The translations under genes were made by a program, and so were the position numbers. Below the pieces are notes generated by a model. The model saw nothing but the letters and a program-made list of their open reading frames with translations. It was not told the origin of the DNA and made no database searches. A stretch of DNA of 64,000 nucleotides, from assembly GCA_033391075.1 (NCBI GenBank), contig JAWPMV010000001.1, forward strand, positions 6,014,001 to 6,078,000. The letters are read 5' to 3'. Below are positions 35,088 to 44,100 of the stretch, piece after piece. Numbering within the stretch: the stretch's first letter is position 1; each line of letters begins with the position of its first letter. The DNA comes from Bacteroidia bacterium. GTDB lineage: Bacteria; Bacteroidota; Bacteroidia; J057.

Positions 35088-36587
35088 ATGAAAAAAATCT
35101 TAATCAGCTGCCTGATCTTCTTCAGCCTTGGAATGGTCCAGGAAATTTATGCGCAAAGTCCCAGTCATCCTGATGATTTTCTGAGTTCTGATTTTCATAA
35201 AGAACGTAGGGAGGCAGTACGAGAAAGATTGCCCAAGAACTCGGTGGCAGTGTTTTTCTCCAATCCCGTCAGAAACCGGGCCAATGATGTTGATTACATT
35301 TTTCATCAAGATCCCAATTTCTACTATCTGACAGGCCATCGGGAACCACACTCTATGTTGCTGGTATTTTCAGAAGAACAAAAAGAAGGGAATAAGAACT
35401 ATGACGAAATCATCTTTGTACGTAAAAACAATGCCCTGATGGAAATGTGGGAAGGCGCAAGATTAGGTAAAGATGGAGCCAAGGACAAACTGGCATTTGA
35501 GACCGTTTTTTCAGGAGAAGAATTTGAGGATTTCGATCTGGAATGGGGGAAGTTTGATAAAATTCTTTTCTATGATTTCCAGGATGATGTGAGGGATACA
35601 AGAGAAAAAGGAGATCTCTATGACTTGATTATTCAATTCAAGGATAAAGTAAATTATTTTGGGAATAAACTCAGTACGGAAGAAGTGCCTCAGCCCCAAA
35701 AGCAAAACCTGGACACCCGAAGCCTGGACCAGATCATGGTCAAGCTGAGAGGGATAAAAACGGCGGACGAAATGGAGCTCTTAAGAAAAGCCGTTAAGAT
35801 ATCTGCTCTGGGACAGGTAGAAGTCATGAAAGCCATGGAACCCGGTATGTCAGAACTTGAAGTGCAGGGTATGCACGAATTCGTCTACAAAAAATACCGG
35901 GCAGAATATGAAGGTTATCCGAGTATCGTGGGAGCCGGACATAATGGCTGTGTCTTACACTACATCGAAAACTACAAACCAGAAATTGAAGACGGAGAAC
36001 TCATCCTCATGGATTTGGGTGCAGAATACCACGGTTATACAGCTGATGTTACCCGTACCCTTCCTGTAAATGGGAAATTCACGACCGAGCAAAAGGCCAT
36101 ATATGACCTCGTATATGAAGCTCAGGAAGCAGCCATTGAGGTCTGCAAAGAAGGAACCAATTTCAGCGACCTTTTCCTCACAACGGCCAATGTTATCAAC
36201 GAAGGCCTGGTAGAACTCGGAGTGATGAAAAGCACCAGCCGCAAAGACATGATCAATCCCCAAACCGGAGCACATTTATATTATCCCCATGGATGTTGTC
36301 ATCACATCGGACTAGATGTACATGACAAAGGAGAATATGATGTTTTGAAGTCAGGCATGGTTATTACCATAGAGCCGGGCATCTACATTCCGAAAGGAAG
36401 TCCTACCGACGAAAAATGGTGGAACATCCCGGTTCGCATAGAAGATGATTTCCTTATCACTACTGAGGGTTGTGAAATCCTTTCCGGCGACGCCCCCAGA
36501 AAAAGCGCAGAAGTAGAAGCTATGATGGCTCAACCCAGTCCATTTAATGCTATTGTACTTCCAGACCTGGATGGGAAGGATGAATAA
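35088..36587 (+). CDS. Secreted Xaa-Pro aminopeptidase (M24B, aminopeptidase P)
   Basis: 499 residues with a signal peptide (LISCLIFFSLGMVQEIYAQ). The N-terminal creatinase-like domain (~35-210) is followed by the pita-bread metalloprotease. Metal ligands are seen in LILMDLGAEYHGYTADVTRTLP (two Asp), HGCCHHIGLDVHD (His), ITIEPGIYIP (Glu) and VRIEDDFLITTEG (Glu), so the dinuclear Mn site is complete. It removes N-terminal residues preceding proline from peptides outside the cytoplasm and complements the S9 peptidase encoded near the left end. Single gene. Confidence 0.93.
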   Translation: MKKILISCLIFFSLGMVQEIYAQSPSHPDDFLSSDFHKERREAVRERLPKNSVAVFFSNPVRNRANDVDYIFHQDPNFYYLTGHREPHSMLLVFSEEQKEGNKNYDEIIFVRKNNALMEMWEGARLGKDGAKDKLAFETVFSGEEFEDFDLEWGKFDKILFYDFQDDVRDTREKGDLYDLIIQFKDKVNYFGNKLSTEEVPQPQKQNLDTRSLDQIMVKLRGIKTADEMELLRKAVKISALGQVEVMKAMEPGMSELEVQGMHEFVYKKYRAEYEGYPSIVGAGHNGCVLHYIENYKPEIEDGELILMDLGAEYHGYTADVTRTLPVNGKFTTEQKAIYDLVYEAQEAAIEVCKEGTNFSDLFLTTANVINEGLVELGVMKSTSRKDMINPQTGAHLYYPHGCCHHIGLDVHDKGEYDVLKSGMVITIEPGIYIPKGSPTDEKWWNIPVRIEDDFLITTEGCEILSGDAPRKSAEVEAMMAQPSPFNAIVLPDLDGKDE

Positions 36588-36726
36588 ATTAGTACATTTG
36601 GGATCGGCCGACAGGGCGAAAACCTAGCGAGCGGGCTCGGTTTTTGCGTTCCGAATCTTTAGTCCTGAACTTAGCGAAGGATCTCCCACTTTTTAGAAAA
36701 AGTGGGAAAAGACCTAAAAGAAAAAT
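36588..36726. repeat. Intergenic hairpin repeat
   Basis: GAGC-GG-GCTC within AAAACC...GGTTTT at about 36618-36645, then GAATCTTTAGTCCTGAAC, then a strong T/A stem TCCCACTTTTT/AAAAAGTGGGA at 36684-36707. Resembles the hairpin family at 22.6, 24.0 and 37.5 kb and could terminate transcription of the aminopeptidase gene. Confidence 0.5.
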
Positions 36727-37212
36727 ATGGAGGTAAGTCGTATCATCTTCCTTGACATAGACGGTGTCCTTAACACCGGTAGAGGCAAACTTTACTGGCG
36801 AAAGCAAGAGCGCAAAAAGAAATATACTTTCAATGCTGACTTTTGCCCGGATGCCATTGCCAATCTCAATCAAATCACGCGGGAAAGTGGTGCTAAAATC
36901 GTCATATCTTCCTATTGGCGTTCTTTCTTTTCGCTGGAAGCTTTGCAGGTAATCTTCAAAGAATACGGCATAGAAGGGGAAGTCATTAGTACCTTATCAA
37001 TGGGAGAAGGATTTGCCATCCGCCCGGATCGGGGAACCCTTATCAAAGAATGGCTGAAAGATAATTTTGAGCCGGATCAATTTGTTATCATTGATGATAA
37101 TGATTCCGGGATCAGCAGACTTTTCCCAAAAGAGTTTATCAAGGTCAATGAAGAAGAAGGTCTTGCCAATCTCTCCCGCTTTTCTGACAGCCTTTCTTTG
37201 TTGGTGAATTAA
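36727..37212 (+). CDS. HAD-domain protein (Swiss Army Knife RNA-repair HAD-like)
   Basis: 161 residues, compact HAD fold without a large cap: motif I IIFLDIDGVLNTGRG (both Asp present), motif II IVISSYWRSFF, and a C-terminal FVIIDDNDSGIS corresponding to motif IV. This pattern matches the small HAD domain first described in Swiss Army Knife RNA repair proteins and also found alone in bacteria. Predicted cytoplasmic phosphatase, possibly acting on nucleic acid or nucleotide ends; the substrate is inference. Single gene flanked by intergenic repeats on both sides. Confidence 0.82.
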   Translation: MEVSRIIFLDIDGVLNTGRGKLYWRKQERKKKYTFNADFCPDAIANLNQITRESGAKIVISSYWRSFFSLEALQVIFKEYGIEGEVISTLSMGEGFAIRPDRGTLIKEWLKDNFEPDQFVIIDDNDSGISRLFPKEFIKVNEEEGLANLSRFSDSLSLLVN

Positions 37213-37553
37213 ATTTTTCGACAATCTGTCACCCCGACCTGAGCGGAGGGGCCTATGCCTTTACCTCAGTTTTTCCAAGTCTTCAATTGAGTTGTGGAAA
37301 GAAAATGAGAAGAGATGTAGGTCCCTCGACGGGGCTCGGGATAACAAGCGTGTGTTTAGCATCATTTATTAATAGCTAGAGATCCCGGCTCTTAAATTAA
37401 AGCCGGAATGACAGATATTTAAGTATATAATATTCGATCCCAAAAAGGCGCGTTGGAGATGGAACGAGAATTTCGGGGATGGAGAGCGTGTTGGCTGGCT
37501 CTTCTCGTTCCGACTTTTTGTGTCACTTTATGAGAGAAAAAGTGGCAAAGTAA
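37213..37553. repeat. 341-nt gene-free region with several palindromic repeat modules
   Basis: Three modules of one style: GTCACCCCGACC...GGAGGGGCCTA (from 37225), an inverted relative GTAGGTCCCTC...GCTCGGGATAAC (37317-37343), and CCCGGCT/AGCCGG hairpin DNA ending GAATGACAGAT (37384-37415). Then a two-hairpin element: 10-bp perfect stem GGAACGAGAA/TTCTCGTTCC (37461-37470, 37502-37511), linker GACTTTTTG, and T/A stem TGTCACTTT/AAAGTGGCA (37521-37547). No gene. Confidence 0.65.
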
Positions 37554-38786
37554 TTATAAAACTCCCTCCAAAACCCCAATCAACTTATCTACCTCCTCCA
37601 TCGTATTGTAGTGCACAAAACTCACCCGAACGACTCCGTTTTGTTCCTCAAGATCCATATCCTGAATCAATTTCTTGGCATAAAAATCACCGAATCGAAT
37701 CGCAATTTTATGTGGATCGGTCGCCAGACATATTTCTTCACTGTCTCTTTTCCCCTGAGCAAAGGCAATCGTTGGCACCCGCTTATTTTTATCTCCACTT
37801 TCCAGGCCTATGATCCGGATATCAGATCGGCTATTCAAAAAATCCAGAAAACGATTGGCCAGTTTTTCTTCATGATCCGCAAAAAGATCAAAGACCGCTT
37901 GCATTTGCTCTCTTTTTGAAGCCGATCCATTGGGGAAATGGGCACGGTACATATCTTCCAGATAATCTCCCAGTCCCAACATCCCATAGGCAAACTCAAA
38001 GTTTACATTTCCCGGCTGAAATTTGTAAGGGGAGTTTTCTCCATCAATGAAATAATGATTGACGCCAGGAATCTTAAAAAGATGCTCCTGCTTGCCATAA
38101 AGCATGGCATAATGGGGACCATAGACTTTGTAATAGCTAAAGGCATAGAAGTCCACATCCGTATCTTGCACATCGATCAATCGATGCGGAGCATGAGCTA
38201 CACCATCCACACAAATCAAAGCTCCACGATCATGTACAAATTTGGCAATCTCCTTGACCGGATTGAGGGTACCGAGAATATTGGAAGTATGGGTCAAAGA
38301 AACCAGACGAGTTTTATCTGTCATGAGTTTTGCCAGATCATCCAACTCAAATTGCCAGGTCTCGGGGTTTACTTGCCAGACTTTTACCTTGATCCCTCTT
38401 CCCTGAAGGTCCATCCAGGGACTGACATTGGCTTCATGATCACAGCCTGATACGATGATTTCGTCTCCTATATTGAAGGTATTTCCCAGACTGATAGACA
38501 GGATCCTCAAGACCAGAGAAGTCGAACCACCCATCACAATTTCTGAAGGATGTTTTGCATTAATATACTCAGCCATGAAAGCCGTCCCAGCATCCACTCT
38601 ATCCATAGAAAGCTGAGAGATTTCATACGAACCTCCATGCTGTACATCCGAAGTATAATAGTACTCACTGATCCGATCGACAATCGGTTTAAGGGTTTGA
38701 GAACCTCCCGCATTGTCCATGAAAATCCACTCCTTATCGAGGGCTGGGAAATGTGCACGTACCTTGGATAGATTGAGTTCTGGCAT
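37554..38786 (-). CDS. Cysteine desulfurase-like class V aminotransferase
   Basis: 410 residues from ATG 38786 (MPELNLSKVR); an upstream extension to 38828 is unlikely. PLP fold: FMDNAGGSQTLKPIV at the N-terminus, VSGCDHEANVSPWMDLQ, LVSLTHTSNILGTLNPVKEIA, ICVDGVAHAPHRLIDVQ (Asp pairing with the PLP nitrogen), and the Schiff-base Lys in FYAFSYYKVYGPH. This is the cysteine-desulfurase-like branch related to SufS/CsdA. No suf or isc genes are adjacent, so a role in Fe-S assembly is not supported by context. The loop carrying the catalytic Cys of true desulfurases is not evident. Confidence 0.83.
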   Translation of the reverse strand: MPELNLSKVRAHFPALDKEWIFMDNAGGSQTLKPIVDRISEYYYTSDVQHGGSYEISQLSMDRVDAGTAFMAEYINAKHPSEIVMGGSTSLVLRILSISLGNTFNIGDEIIVSGCDHEANVSPWMDLQGRGIKVKVWQVNPETWQFELDDLAKLMTDKTRLVSLTHTSNILGTLNPVKEIAKFVHDRGALICVDGVAHAPHRLIDVQDTDVDFYAFSYYKVYGPHYAMLYGKQEHLFKIPGVNHYFIDGENSPYKFQPGNVNFEFAYGMLGLGDYLEDMYRAHFPNGSASKREQMQAVFDLFADHEEKLANRFLDFLNSRSDIRIIGLESGDKNKRVPTIAFAQGKRDSEEICLATDPHKIAIRFGDFYAKKLIQDMDLEEQNGVVRVSFVHYNTMEEVDKLIGVLEGVL

Positions 38787-38852
38787 GTCTATTTGAGCTT
38801 TAGCAGATGTTAATTGTAGGAAGGGCATTTAAGCCAGCCTACATATTACAAA

Positions 38853-39785
38853 TTATTCCAAAGCCTTGCTCAAAATCTCTGCAAACTCCTGAGGTTTATC
38901 CATCCATACTGCATGTCCGGCTTCCTCCAGAATATGAAGATCTACTCCATCCATTTCATCCAACCAACGACTATGCAATTTCACTCCATAATCACCAAAT
39001 TCATGATAGCCAAAGATAAAGGTGATCGGATAAGGATGCTTTGCTATATCATCCAGAAAATTAAATTTCTTTCCACTCCTTTCCGGACTGATTCTCTTAT
39101 TGATTTCCGGATTAAAGAATAAGCCTTTCACCTGCCTCCACTTTTCTATACGATAAATTTGTCCTGCTGAAAACTGTATCTTCCATTGGTAAGAAGCCTT
39201 TTTCCCAGCTCCTATATCTGTGCCAGCCAGCTTAGCTATTTCCTCCTTGATTTCCTGTCTTTGCATAAACTTCTGCCGCTCGACTTGTGTTCCCATCATG
39301 ATCTGCATTTCTTCTTCATCTGGCCATTTAGGGATAAAGCCTGATATTACGATCGCTTCGGCCACATGATCCGGATACTTTTCCAGATAATTATAGAGGT
39401 AATTTGCTCCCATTGAGTGGGCAATAATTTTCATCCTTTCTACTCCCACTTCCTTACGAATGGATTCCAAATCTTCTACCAATAATTCTAGAGAGATTTT
39501 ACGATCCAGATCTTTTGAGGGAATAGGAGAACGAAGGGAGCCTCTTTGATCGAACAAAATGAAGCGATGATTTTCTTGATGGGGCAGCAGGAAATCCAGC
39601 ATATAGCTGTGTTCTGAGCCATAGCCTCCATGCAAAACAACTACCGGATCTCCCTGCCCAAATTCGTACATATATAACCGAAGGCTGTCCTGGGTTTGCA
39701 AATACCAGGCTTCTTCATTCAAGGGAGCATTCTGAGAAAATAATAAGCCACTAAAACAAAAAGCTAAGACGAATACATTTTTCAT
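38853..39785 (-). CDS. Secreted alpha/beta hydrolase (proline iminopeptidase-like)
   Basis: 310 residues with a signal peptide (VFVLAFCFSGLLFSQ). Motifs: VVVLHGGYGSEHS (oxyanion loop HGG), FDQRGSLRSP, IAHSMGANYLYNYL with the nucleophile Ser in HSMG, and C-terminal EEAGHAVWMDKPQEF holding the catalytic His. The acid is probably in the YHEFGDYG strand. The HGGPG-like start and DQRGS motif resemble proline iminopeptidases, but the lid region differs; esterase activity is possible. Acts in the periplasm or outer membrane. Confidence 0.85.
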   Translation of the reverse strand: MKNVFVLAFCFSGLLFSQNAPLNEEAWYLQTQDSLRLYMYEFGQGDPVVVLHGGYGSEHSYMLDFLLPHQENHRFILFDQRGSLRSPIPSKDLDRKISLELLVEDLESIRKEVGVERMKIIAHSMGANYLYNYLEKYPDHVAEAIVISGFIPKWPDEEEMQIMMGTQVERQKFMQRQEIKEEIAKLAGTDIGAGKKASYQWKIQFSAGQIYRIEKWRQVKGLFFNPEINKRISPERSGKKFNFLDDIAKHPYPITFIFGYHEFGDYGVKLHSRWLDEMDGVDLHILEEAGHAVWMDKPQEFAEILSKALE

Positions 39786-39897
39786 GAGATTGATTTTTAG
39801 CCCAAGAAAGGCTGAACAATCTCAAAGGACCTTCTTTTTCTCCTAAAGTGAGGGAAAATTCTGTTAAACGCCGGGAAATTCAGGATAAAGAGAAGCC

Positions 39898-40710
39898 TCA
39901 GCACAGCCATTTTTTGAAGCAAGGAGATCTGTTATTGGAAGTGTAGAGGGCTTCCTTGCGAGAAACTATCTGAAGAGCGAGGCGATCCTTAAAATAGGGC
40001 TCATAACTCTCTACTGCATCTATATGCACAAGTTCGGATCGATTGATCCGGAAAAAGAATTGAGGATCGAGTTTGGCTTCCAGTTTCTTTAGGCTTTGCT
40101 CAGCCAAAAGGTGTTTTTGATTGTGTCGGTCAAAGGCAAATACCAAGCCTTCCTCCACAGCAATCAGATGAATTTCTTCAACGGAAATGGGATACTTCTT
40201 ATGCTTTTTTATACTCAGTAGTCTTTGGGCGAAAGCTTGAACTGTCTGCGGGTCGCTTTCATTTCCTTTTTCAACTCGATCCCTTTTACTATAGACTTGC
40301 TTTATATGTATATGAATTAAATAGACAAAAGAGATAAGCAGGGGAAAAGGCAGACTAAAAAATAATTCTCTCCACCTATTGATATTCATACTTATCTGAC
40401 CGGAAAAAATTAATTGCATTCCCCAGTAGAAAACAAAAAAAACGATGCTGATGAGGCCAAAACTAATCCCGATCTTTTGGTAGAGGTTTGAGATCAAATG
40501 CCTGCTTTTTTCTTTCCACTTTCGATCCACAAAAGACGCGATGGTCAAACTCAGCCAACTAAATCCTGCTATGCTCATTGGGGCATCAAAAAAGAAGTGA
40601 ATGCTTTGGATATCGGCAGCGGTGATAAGTGCGATAAGTAAGGTGTAAATAAATGCTGCGGATAAGAGGCTAACTGCCAGAATAAGGTTCCTTTTTAGAT
40701 AGATGGGCAT
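39898..40710 (-). CDS. Membrane-anchored LytTR DNA-binding regulator
   Basis: 270 residues from ATG 40710; the frame is open to 40773. Four hydrophobic segments lie in the first ~145 residues (LILAVSLLSAAFIYTLLIAL, IAGFSWLSLTIASF, FGLISIVFFVFYWGM, PFPLLISFVYLIHI). The C-terminal LytTR domain reads VEEIHLIAVEEGLVFAFDRHNQ, LKKLEAKLDPQFFFRINRSELVHIDAVESYEPYFKDRLAL. It has the membrane module in place of a receiver domain, so it probably senses a membrane signal and binds DNA directly. No partner kinase is adjacent; targets unknown. Confidence 0.85.
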   Translation of the reverse strand: MPIYLKRNLILAVSLLSAAFIYTLLIALITAADIQSIHFFFDAPMSIAGFSWLSLTIASFVDRKWKEKSRHLISNLYQKIGISFGLISIVFFVFYWGMQLIFSGQISMNINRWRELFFSLPFPLLISFVYLIHIHIKQVYSKRDRVEKGNESDPQTVQAFAQRLLSIKKHKKYPISVEEIHLIAVEEGLVFAFDRHNQKHLLAEQSLKKLEAKLDPQFFFRINRSELVHIDAVESYEPYFKDRLALQIVSRKEALYTSNNRSPCFKKWLC

Positions 40711-40777
40711 AATCAGGATAGGCTTTGATTTTATAAGTCTGAGTTGAGGAAAGAAAATTACAGGGATAGGCATAAGT

Positions 40778-40810
40778 AAAAAGGGCCACGTACATACGCA
40801 GCCCTTTTTT
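40778..40810 (-). terminator. Intrinsic terminator after the BNR-propeller gene
   Basis: AAAAAGGGC / GCCCTTTTTT stem (40778-40786 with 40801-40810) around a 14-nt loop that includes GTAC, about 20 nt beyond the stop codon of the minus-strand gene. Confidence 0.75.
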
Positions 40811-40830
40811 GATTCATAGATTATTTTCTA

Positions 40831-43800
40831 TTATCCCTGATCAGCATCTTGCTTGCGTTTGATGTTTATCGCATCTACGCTTTTCTGCTTGACCATATTA
40901 TTCAGTTCAGGAATATCTTTTTCCCGGATGTTCTTCCACTTGTCCAACTGCTCATTGATATTTCCACTTACTTCCTGGAAGAACTCTTTGGATTGCTCGG
41001 TAGGTTTAAAGTCGCCACGGCTATTCAAGGCACCAACGTGGGCCAGTTTGTTGTTTAGCTTGATGGGGAAATTCAAGGGATCCTGACGACTTCTGTTTTT
41101 CGTTTGATAAAGGGCTTCTTCGACTGCCTTCATGTCTTTATTGATCTGCTTCATTTTATCCATCACATCATCCATATCCTCTGCTTCAGCAATTCTATCT
41201 TTCAATTGCCCCAACTGCCCACGAACTTTGCGGATGTCTATGATCGCATCATGGGTTTCTGTCAACTTATCCCTAACCGCAATCATGAAATCAAACTGCT
41301 CCTGCATATCAGCTATGCTGCTGCTACTTCTTGGATCAGGCAGAATTTCAAATTCCTGTTCCTGCACCTGATCTCCCACAGTAAACTTCACTTTATAAGT
41401 TCCGGGTACTGCGCGGGGTCCACGGGTGGAACCGGCCCACATGATCATTCCTTTGAAGGATTTGGCATCTTCGTACATCATGTTCCAAACGAAGCGATTC
41501 ATTCCTTCCTCGGTTCCTTCAAACCATCTGGCCGTCTTTTTATCCTTGGAAGAATATTCCTTGATCAGATCGCCATCGGCTTCATGGAAACTCAATTTCA
41601 TTTCTACCGAATCAGCTGGCATATCCTTGAGGTAGTAATGCACCATTACTCCTCCGGGATGGTTCTTACCCGCAGTTCTACTTGATCTACCAAATCCACC
41701 GAATCCCGGCATGCGATAGCTCGGCATGGGTTTGAACAAATGCATATCACTCACAGCAATATCTTCATTCAATTGATGCAAAGGAGTCAGGTCGTCAATG
41801 AGGTAAATACTTCTTCCCTGGGTAGCTGCTACAAGGTTATCATTTTTGACAGTAAGGTCCGTGATGGGAACGATAGGAAGATCCAGTTGGAAAGGCTTCC
41901 AGCTAGCTCCATCATCAAAGGAGATATACATTCCTGCTTCTGTACCTGCATAGAGAAGTCCCTGTCTCTTGGGATCAGCCCTTACCACCCGGGTAAAGTC
42001 TTCTTCCGCAATTCCATTGGTAATTTTTGTCCAGGTCTTTCCGTAATCTTTGGTTTTGAAGAGGTAAGGCTTATAATCTCCAGCCTTGTATAAGGTACCA
42101 GCAACATACAGTCCCCCTTTTGTGAAAGGATCCGGATCAACACTATTGATCATCATCCATTCAGGCATGATACTGCTTGGAGGAGTTACATTCTCCCAGT
42201 TTCCACCCCCATCTCTACTGACATGAATCAAACCATCGTCTGATCCCGCCCAAAGCAAGTCTTTCTCATAAGGAGATTCACAAGCCGCGAAAACTGTACA
42301 GTAGTATTCAACACTGGTATTATCCTGGGTTATCGGTCCTCCGGAAGAACCAAGCTTTGAAGCATCATTTCTCGTCAGATCAGGACTAATCACTTTCCAG
42401 GATTGTCCTTCATCTGTACTCATATGGATATGGTTGGAAGCTGTATAGAGTTTGTTACCATCATGAGGAGAGAAGTAGATGGGAAAGTTCCATTGAAAAC
42501 GGTACTTCATGGCTTCTGCTCCCGCTCCCATAGGGTTATCCGGCCATACATTGATCGAACGAGTCTCTCCACTCTTGTGATTTACACGAGTCAGGAATCC
42601 TCCATAGCTACCTCCATAAACAATATCACTATCATCCGGATCAACGGCTATGTGTGCACTTTCTCCTCCGGCTGTAGGCTCCCAGTCTCTCTCGCCTATA
42701 GAACCTCCATTGGTTCTGTGAGCGATACGTAAGGTACTATTGTCCTGCTGGGCTACATAGATGCGGTAGGGGAAATGATTATCGGTGGTAACACGATAGA
42801 ACTGAGCCGTGGGCTGGTTGTAATAGGTTGACCAGTTTTCGCCTCCATCATAAGAAACCTGGGCTCCTCCATCATCAGCGATAATCATGCGCATGGGATC
42901 TTCAGGGGCAATCCATAGATCATGATGGTCTCCATGAGGTGCATTAGATGATTTGAATGTACGACCTCCATCTGTGGATTTATGGTAAGCAACATTCATT
43001 ACATATACGACATCTTCATTTTTGGTATCCGCATAGATACGCGTGTAGTACCAGGCACGTTGGCGAAGGGAACGGTCGGAGTTCAGCTTTCTCCAGCTTT
43101 CCCCTGCATCGTCCGAACGAAAAACACCTCCGTCTTTATTTTCTACAATGACCCAGACTCTATTGGAATTGGCAGGAGAAACAGCAACGCCATTTATTCC
43201 CCACACTCCTTTCGGCAGTCCTTTATTTCCCGTGATCTCCGTCCAGTTATCTCCTCCATCGGTACTTTTCCAAAGGCCAGAACCTTCTCCCCCTGAAATC
43301 AGGCTATAGGGAGTTCTGCGGATTCTCCAGGTACTCGCATAGAGTACACGTGGATTATTAGGATCCATGATAAGGTCAACGGCACCTGCATCTTCATTTA
43401 CAAACAATACCTTCTCCCAATTCTCTCCTCCATCCTTCGAACGATAGACTCCGCGGACCTCAGAAGATTTATACAAATCTCCCATTACCGCTGCATAAAC
43501 CAGATCAGGATTTTTGGGGTGAATGCGAATGCGGGGAATATGGCGAGAACCTTCCAGCCCTATAGTTTCCCAGCTTTTACCAGCATCCATAGATTTATAC
43601 ATGCCATAGCCTGAAGAAACATTTCCTCTGACAGTAACCTCTCCTCCTCCTGCATAGATGATATTATTGTCGTATTCAGAAACAGCCACGGCTCCAATCG
43701 AGCCTCCAAAGTATCCATCTGAGATATTTTCCCAGGTGGAGCCTCCATCTTTGGTTCTCCAAACTCCTCCTCCTGTAGCTCCCATATAAAATAGGGTAGG

Positions 43801-44025
43801 ATTTCCGGGTACTCCCGTAACCGTTGCGGAACGACCTCCTCTGAAAGGTCCAATAGAGCGCCAGCTTAAGGCGTCGTATAGTCCTTCTTCATAGTTAAGG
43901 GTAGCTACTTCCGGCTCCGCATTTTTCTTTTTCTTCTTTTTCTGGGCCATTGCATCCGGTGCTAAAAGAAGCAGGATCGCAAACAGCCAAACAGTTGATA
44001 GTTTTGCTAGCGTAATAGTTCTCAT
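40831..44025 (-). CDS. Secreted VPS10/sortilin-like BNR-repeat beta-propeller protein
   Basis: 1064 residues from ATG 44025, which gives a signal peptide (VWLFAILLLLAPDAMAQ followed by six Lys). Residues ~40-720 contain many BNR/Asp-box blades (patterns WRTKDGGSTWENI, YKSMDAGKSWETI, YRSKDGGENWEKV, WKSTDGGDNWTEI), the fold of VPS10 sortilin-like proteins annotated as glycosyl hydrolases in Bacteroidota. A beta domain with YKVKFTVGDQVQEQEFEI follows, then a ~150-residue C-terminal helical coiled coil (IRKVRGQLGQLKDRIAEAED). It likely binds proteins or glycans at the surface. It is divergent from the DUF2891 gene. Confidence 0.88.
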   Translation of the reverse strand: MRTITLAKLSTVWLFAILLLLAPDAMAQKKKKKKNAEPEVATLNYEEGLYDALSWRSIGPFRGGRSATVTGVPGNPTLFYMGATGGGVWRTKDGGSTWENISDGYFGGSIGAVAVSEYDNNIIYAGGGEVTVRGNVSSGYGMYKSMDAGKSWETIGLEGSRHIPRIRIHPKNPDLVYAAVMGDLYKSSEVRGVYRSKDGGENWEKVLFVNEDAGAVDLIMDPNNPRVLYASTWRIRRTPYSLISGGEGSGLWKSTDGGDNWTEITGNKGLPKGVWGINGVAVSPANSNRVWVIVENKDGGVFRSDDAGESWRKLNSDRSLRQRAWYYTRIYADTKNEDVVYVMNVAYHKSTDGGRTFKSSNAPHGDHHDLWIAPEDPMRMIIADDGGAQVSYDGGENWSTYYNQPTAQFYRVTTDNHFPYRIYVAQQDNSTLRIAHRTNGGSIGERDWEPTAGGESAHIAVDPDDSDIVYGGSYGGFLTRVNHKSGETRSINVWPDNPMGAGAEAMKYRFQWNFPIYFSPHDGNKLYTASNHIHMSTDEGQSWKVISPDLTRNDASKLGSSGGPITQDNTSVEYYCTVFAACESPYEKDLLWAGSDDGLIHVSRDGGGNWENVTPPSSIMPEWMMINSVDPDPFTKGGLYVAGTLYKAGDYKPYLFKTKDYGKTWTKITNGIAEEDFTRVVRADPKRQGLLYAGTEAGMYISFDDGASWKPFQLDLPIVPITDLTVKNDNLVAATQGRSIYLIDDLTPLHQLNEDIAVSDMHLFKPMPSYRMPGFGGFGRSSRTAGKNHPGGVMVHYYLKDMPADSVEMKLSFHEADGDLIKEYSSKDKKTARWFEGTEEGMNRFVWNMMYEDAKSFKGMIMWAGSTRGPRAVPGTYKVKFTVGDQVQEQEFEILPDPRSSSSIADMQEQFDFMIAVRDKLTETHDAIIDIRKVRGQLGQLKDRIAEAEDMDDVMDKMKQINKDMKAVEEALYQTKNRSRQDPLNFPIKLNNKLAHVGALNSRGDFKPTEQSKEFFQEVSGNINEQLDKWKNIREKDIPELNNMVKQKSVDAINIKRKQDADQG

Positions 44026-44100
44026 TATTTCTGCGTTAGATGAAGTTTCAATATACAATCCAAGCTGTGATTTGAACAAGGAATTTATATATTCGTACAC

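Noticed and set aside
37554-38786. Assignment as SufS cysteine desulfurase
   Set aside because: No suf/isc neighbours and no clear catalytic Cys loop; kept as cysteine desulfurase-like.
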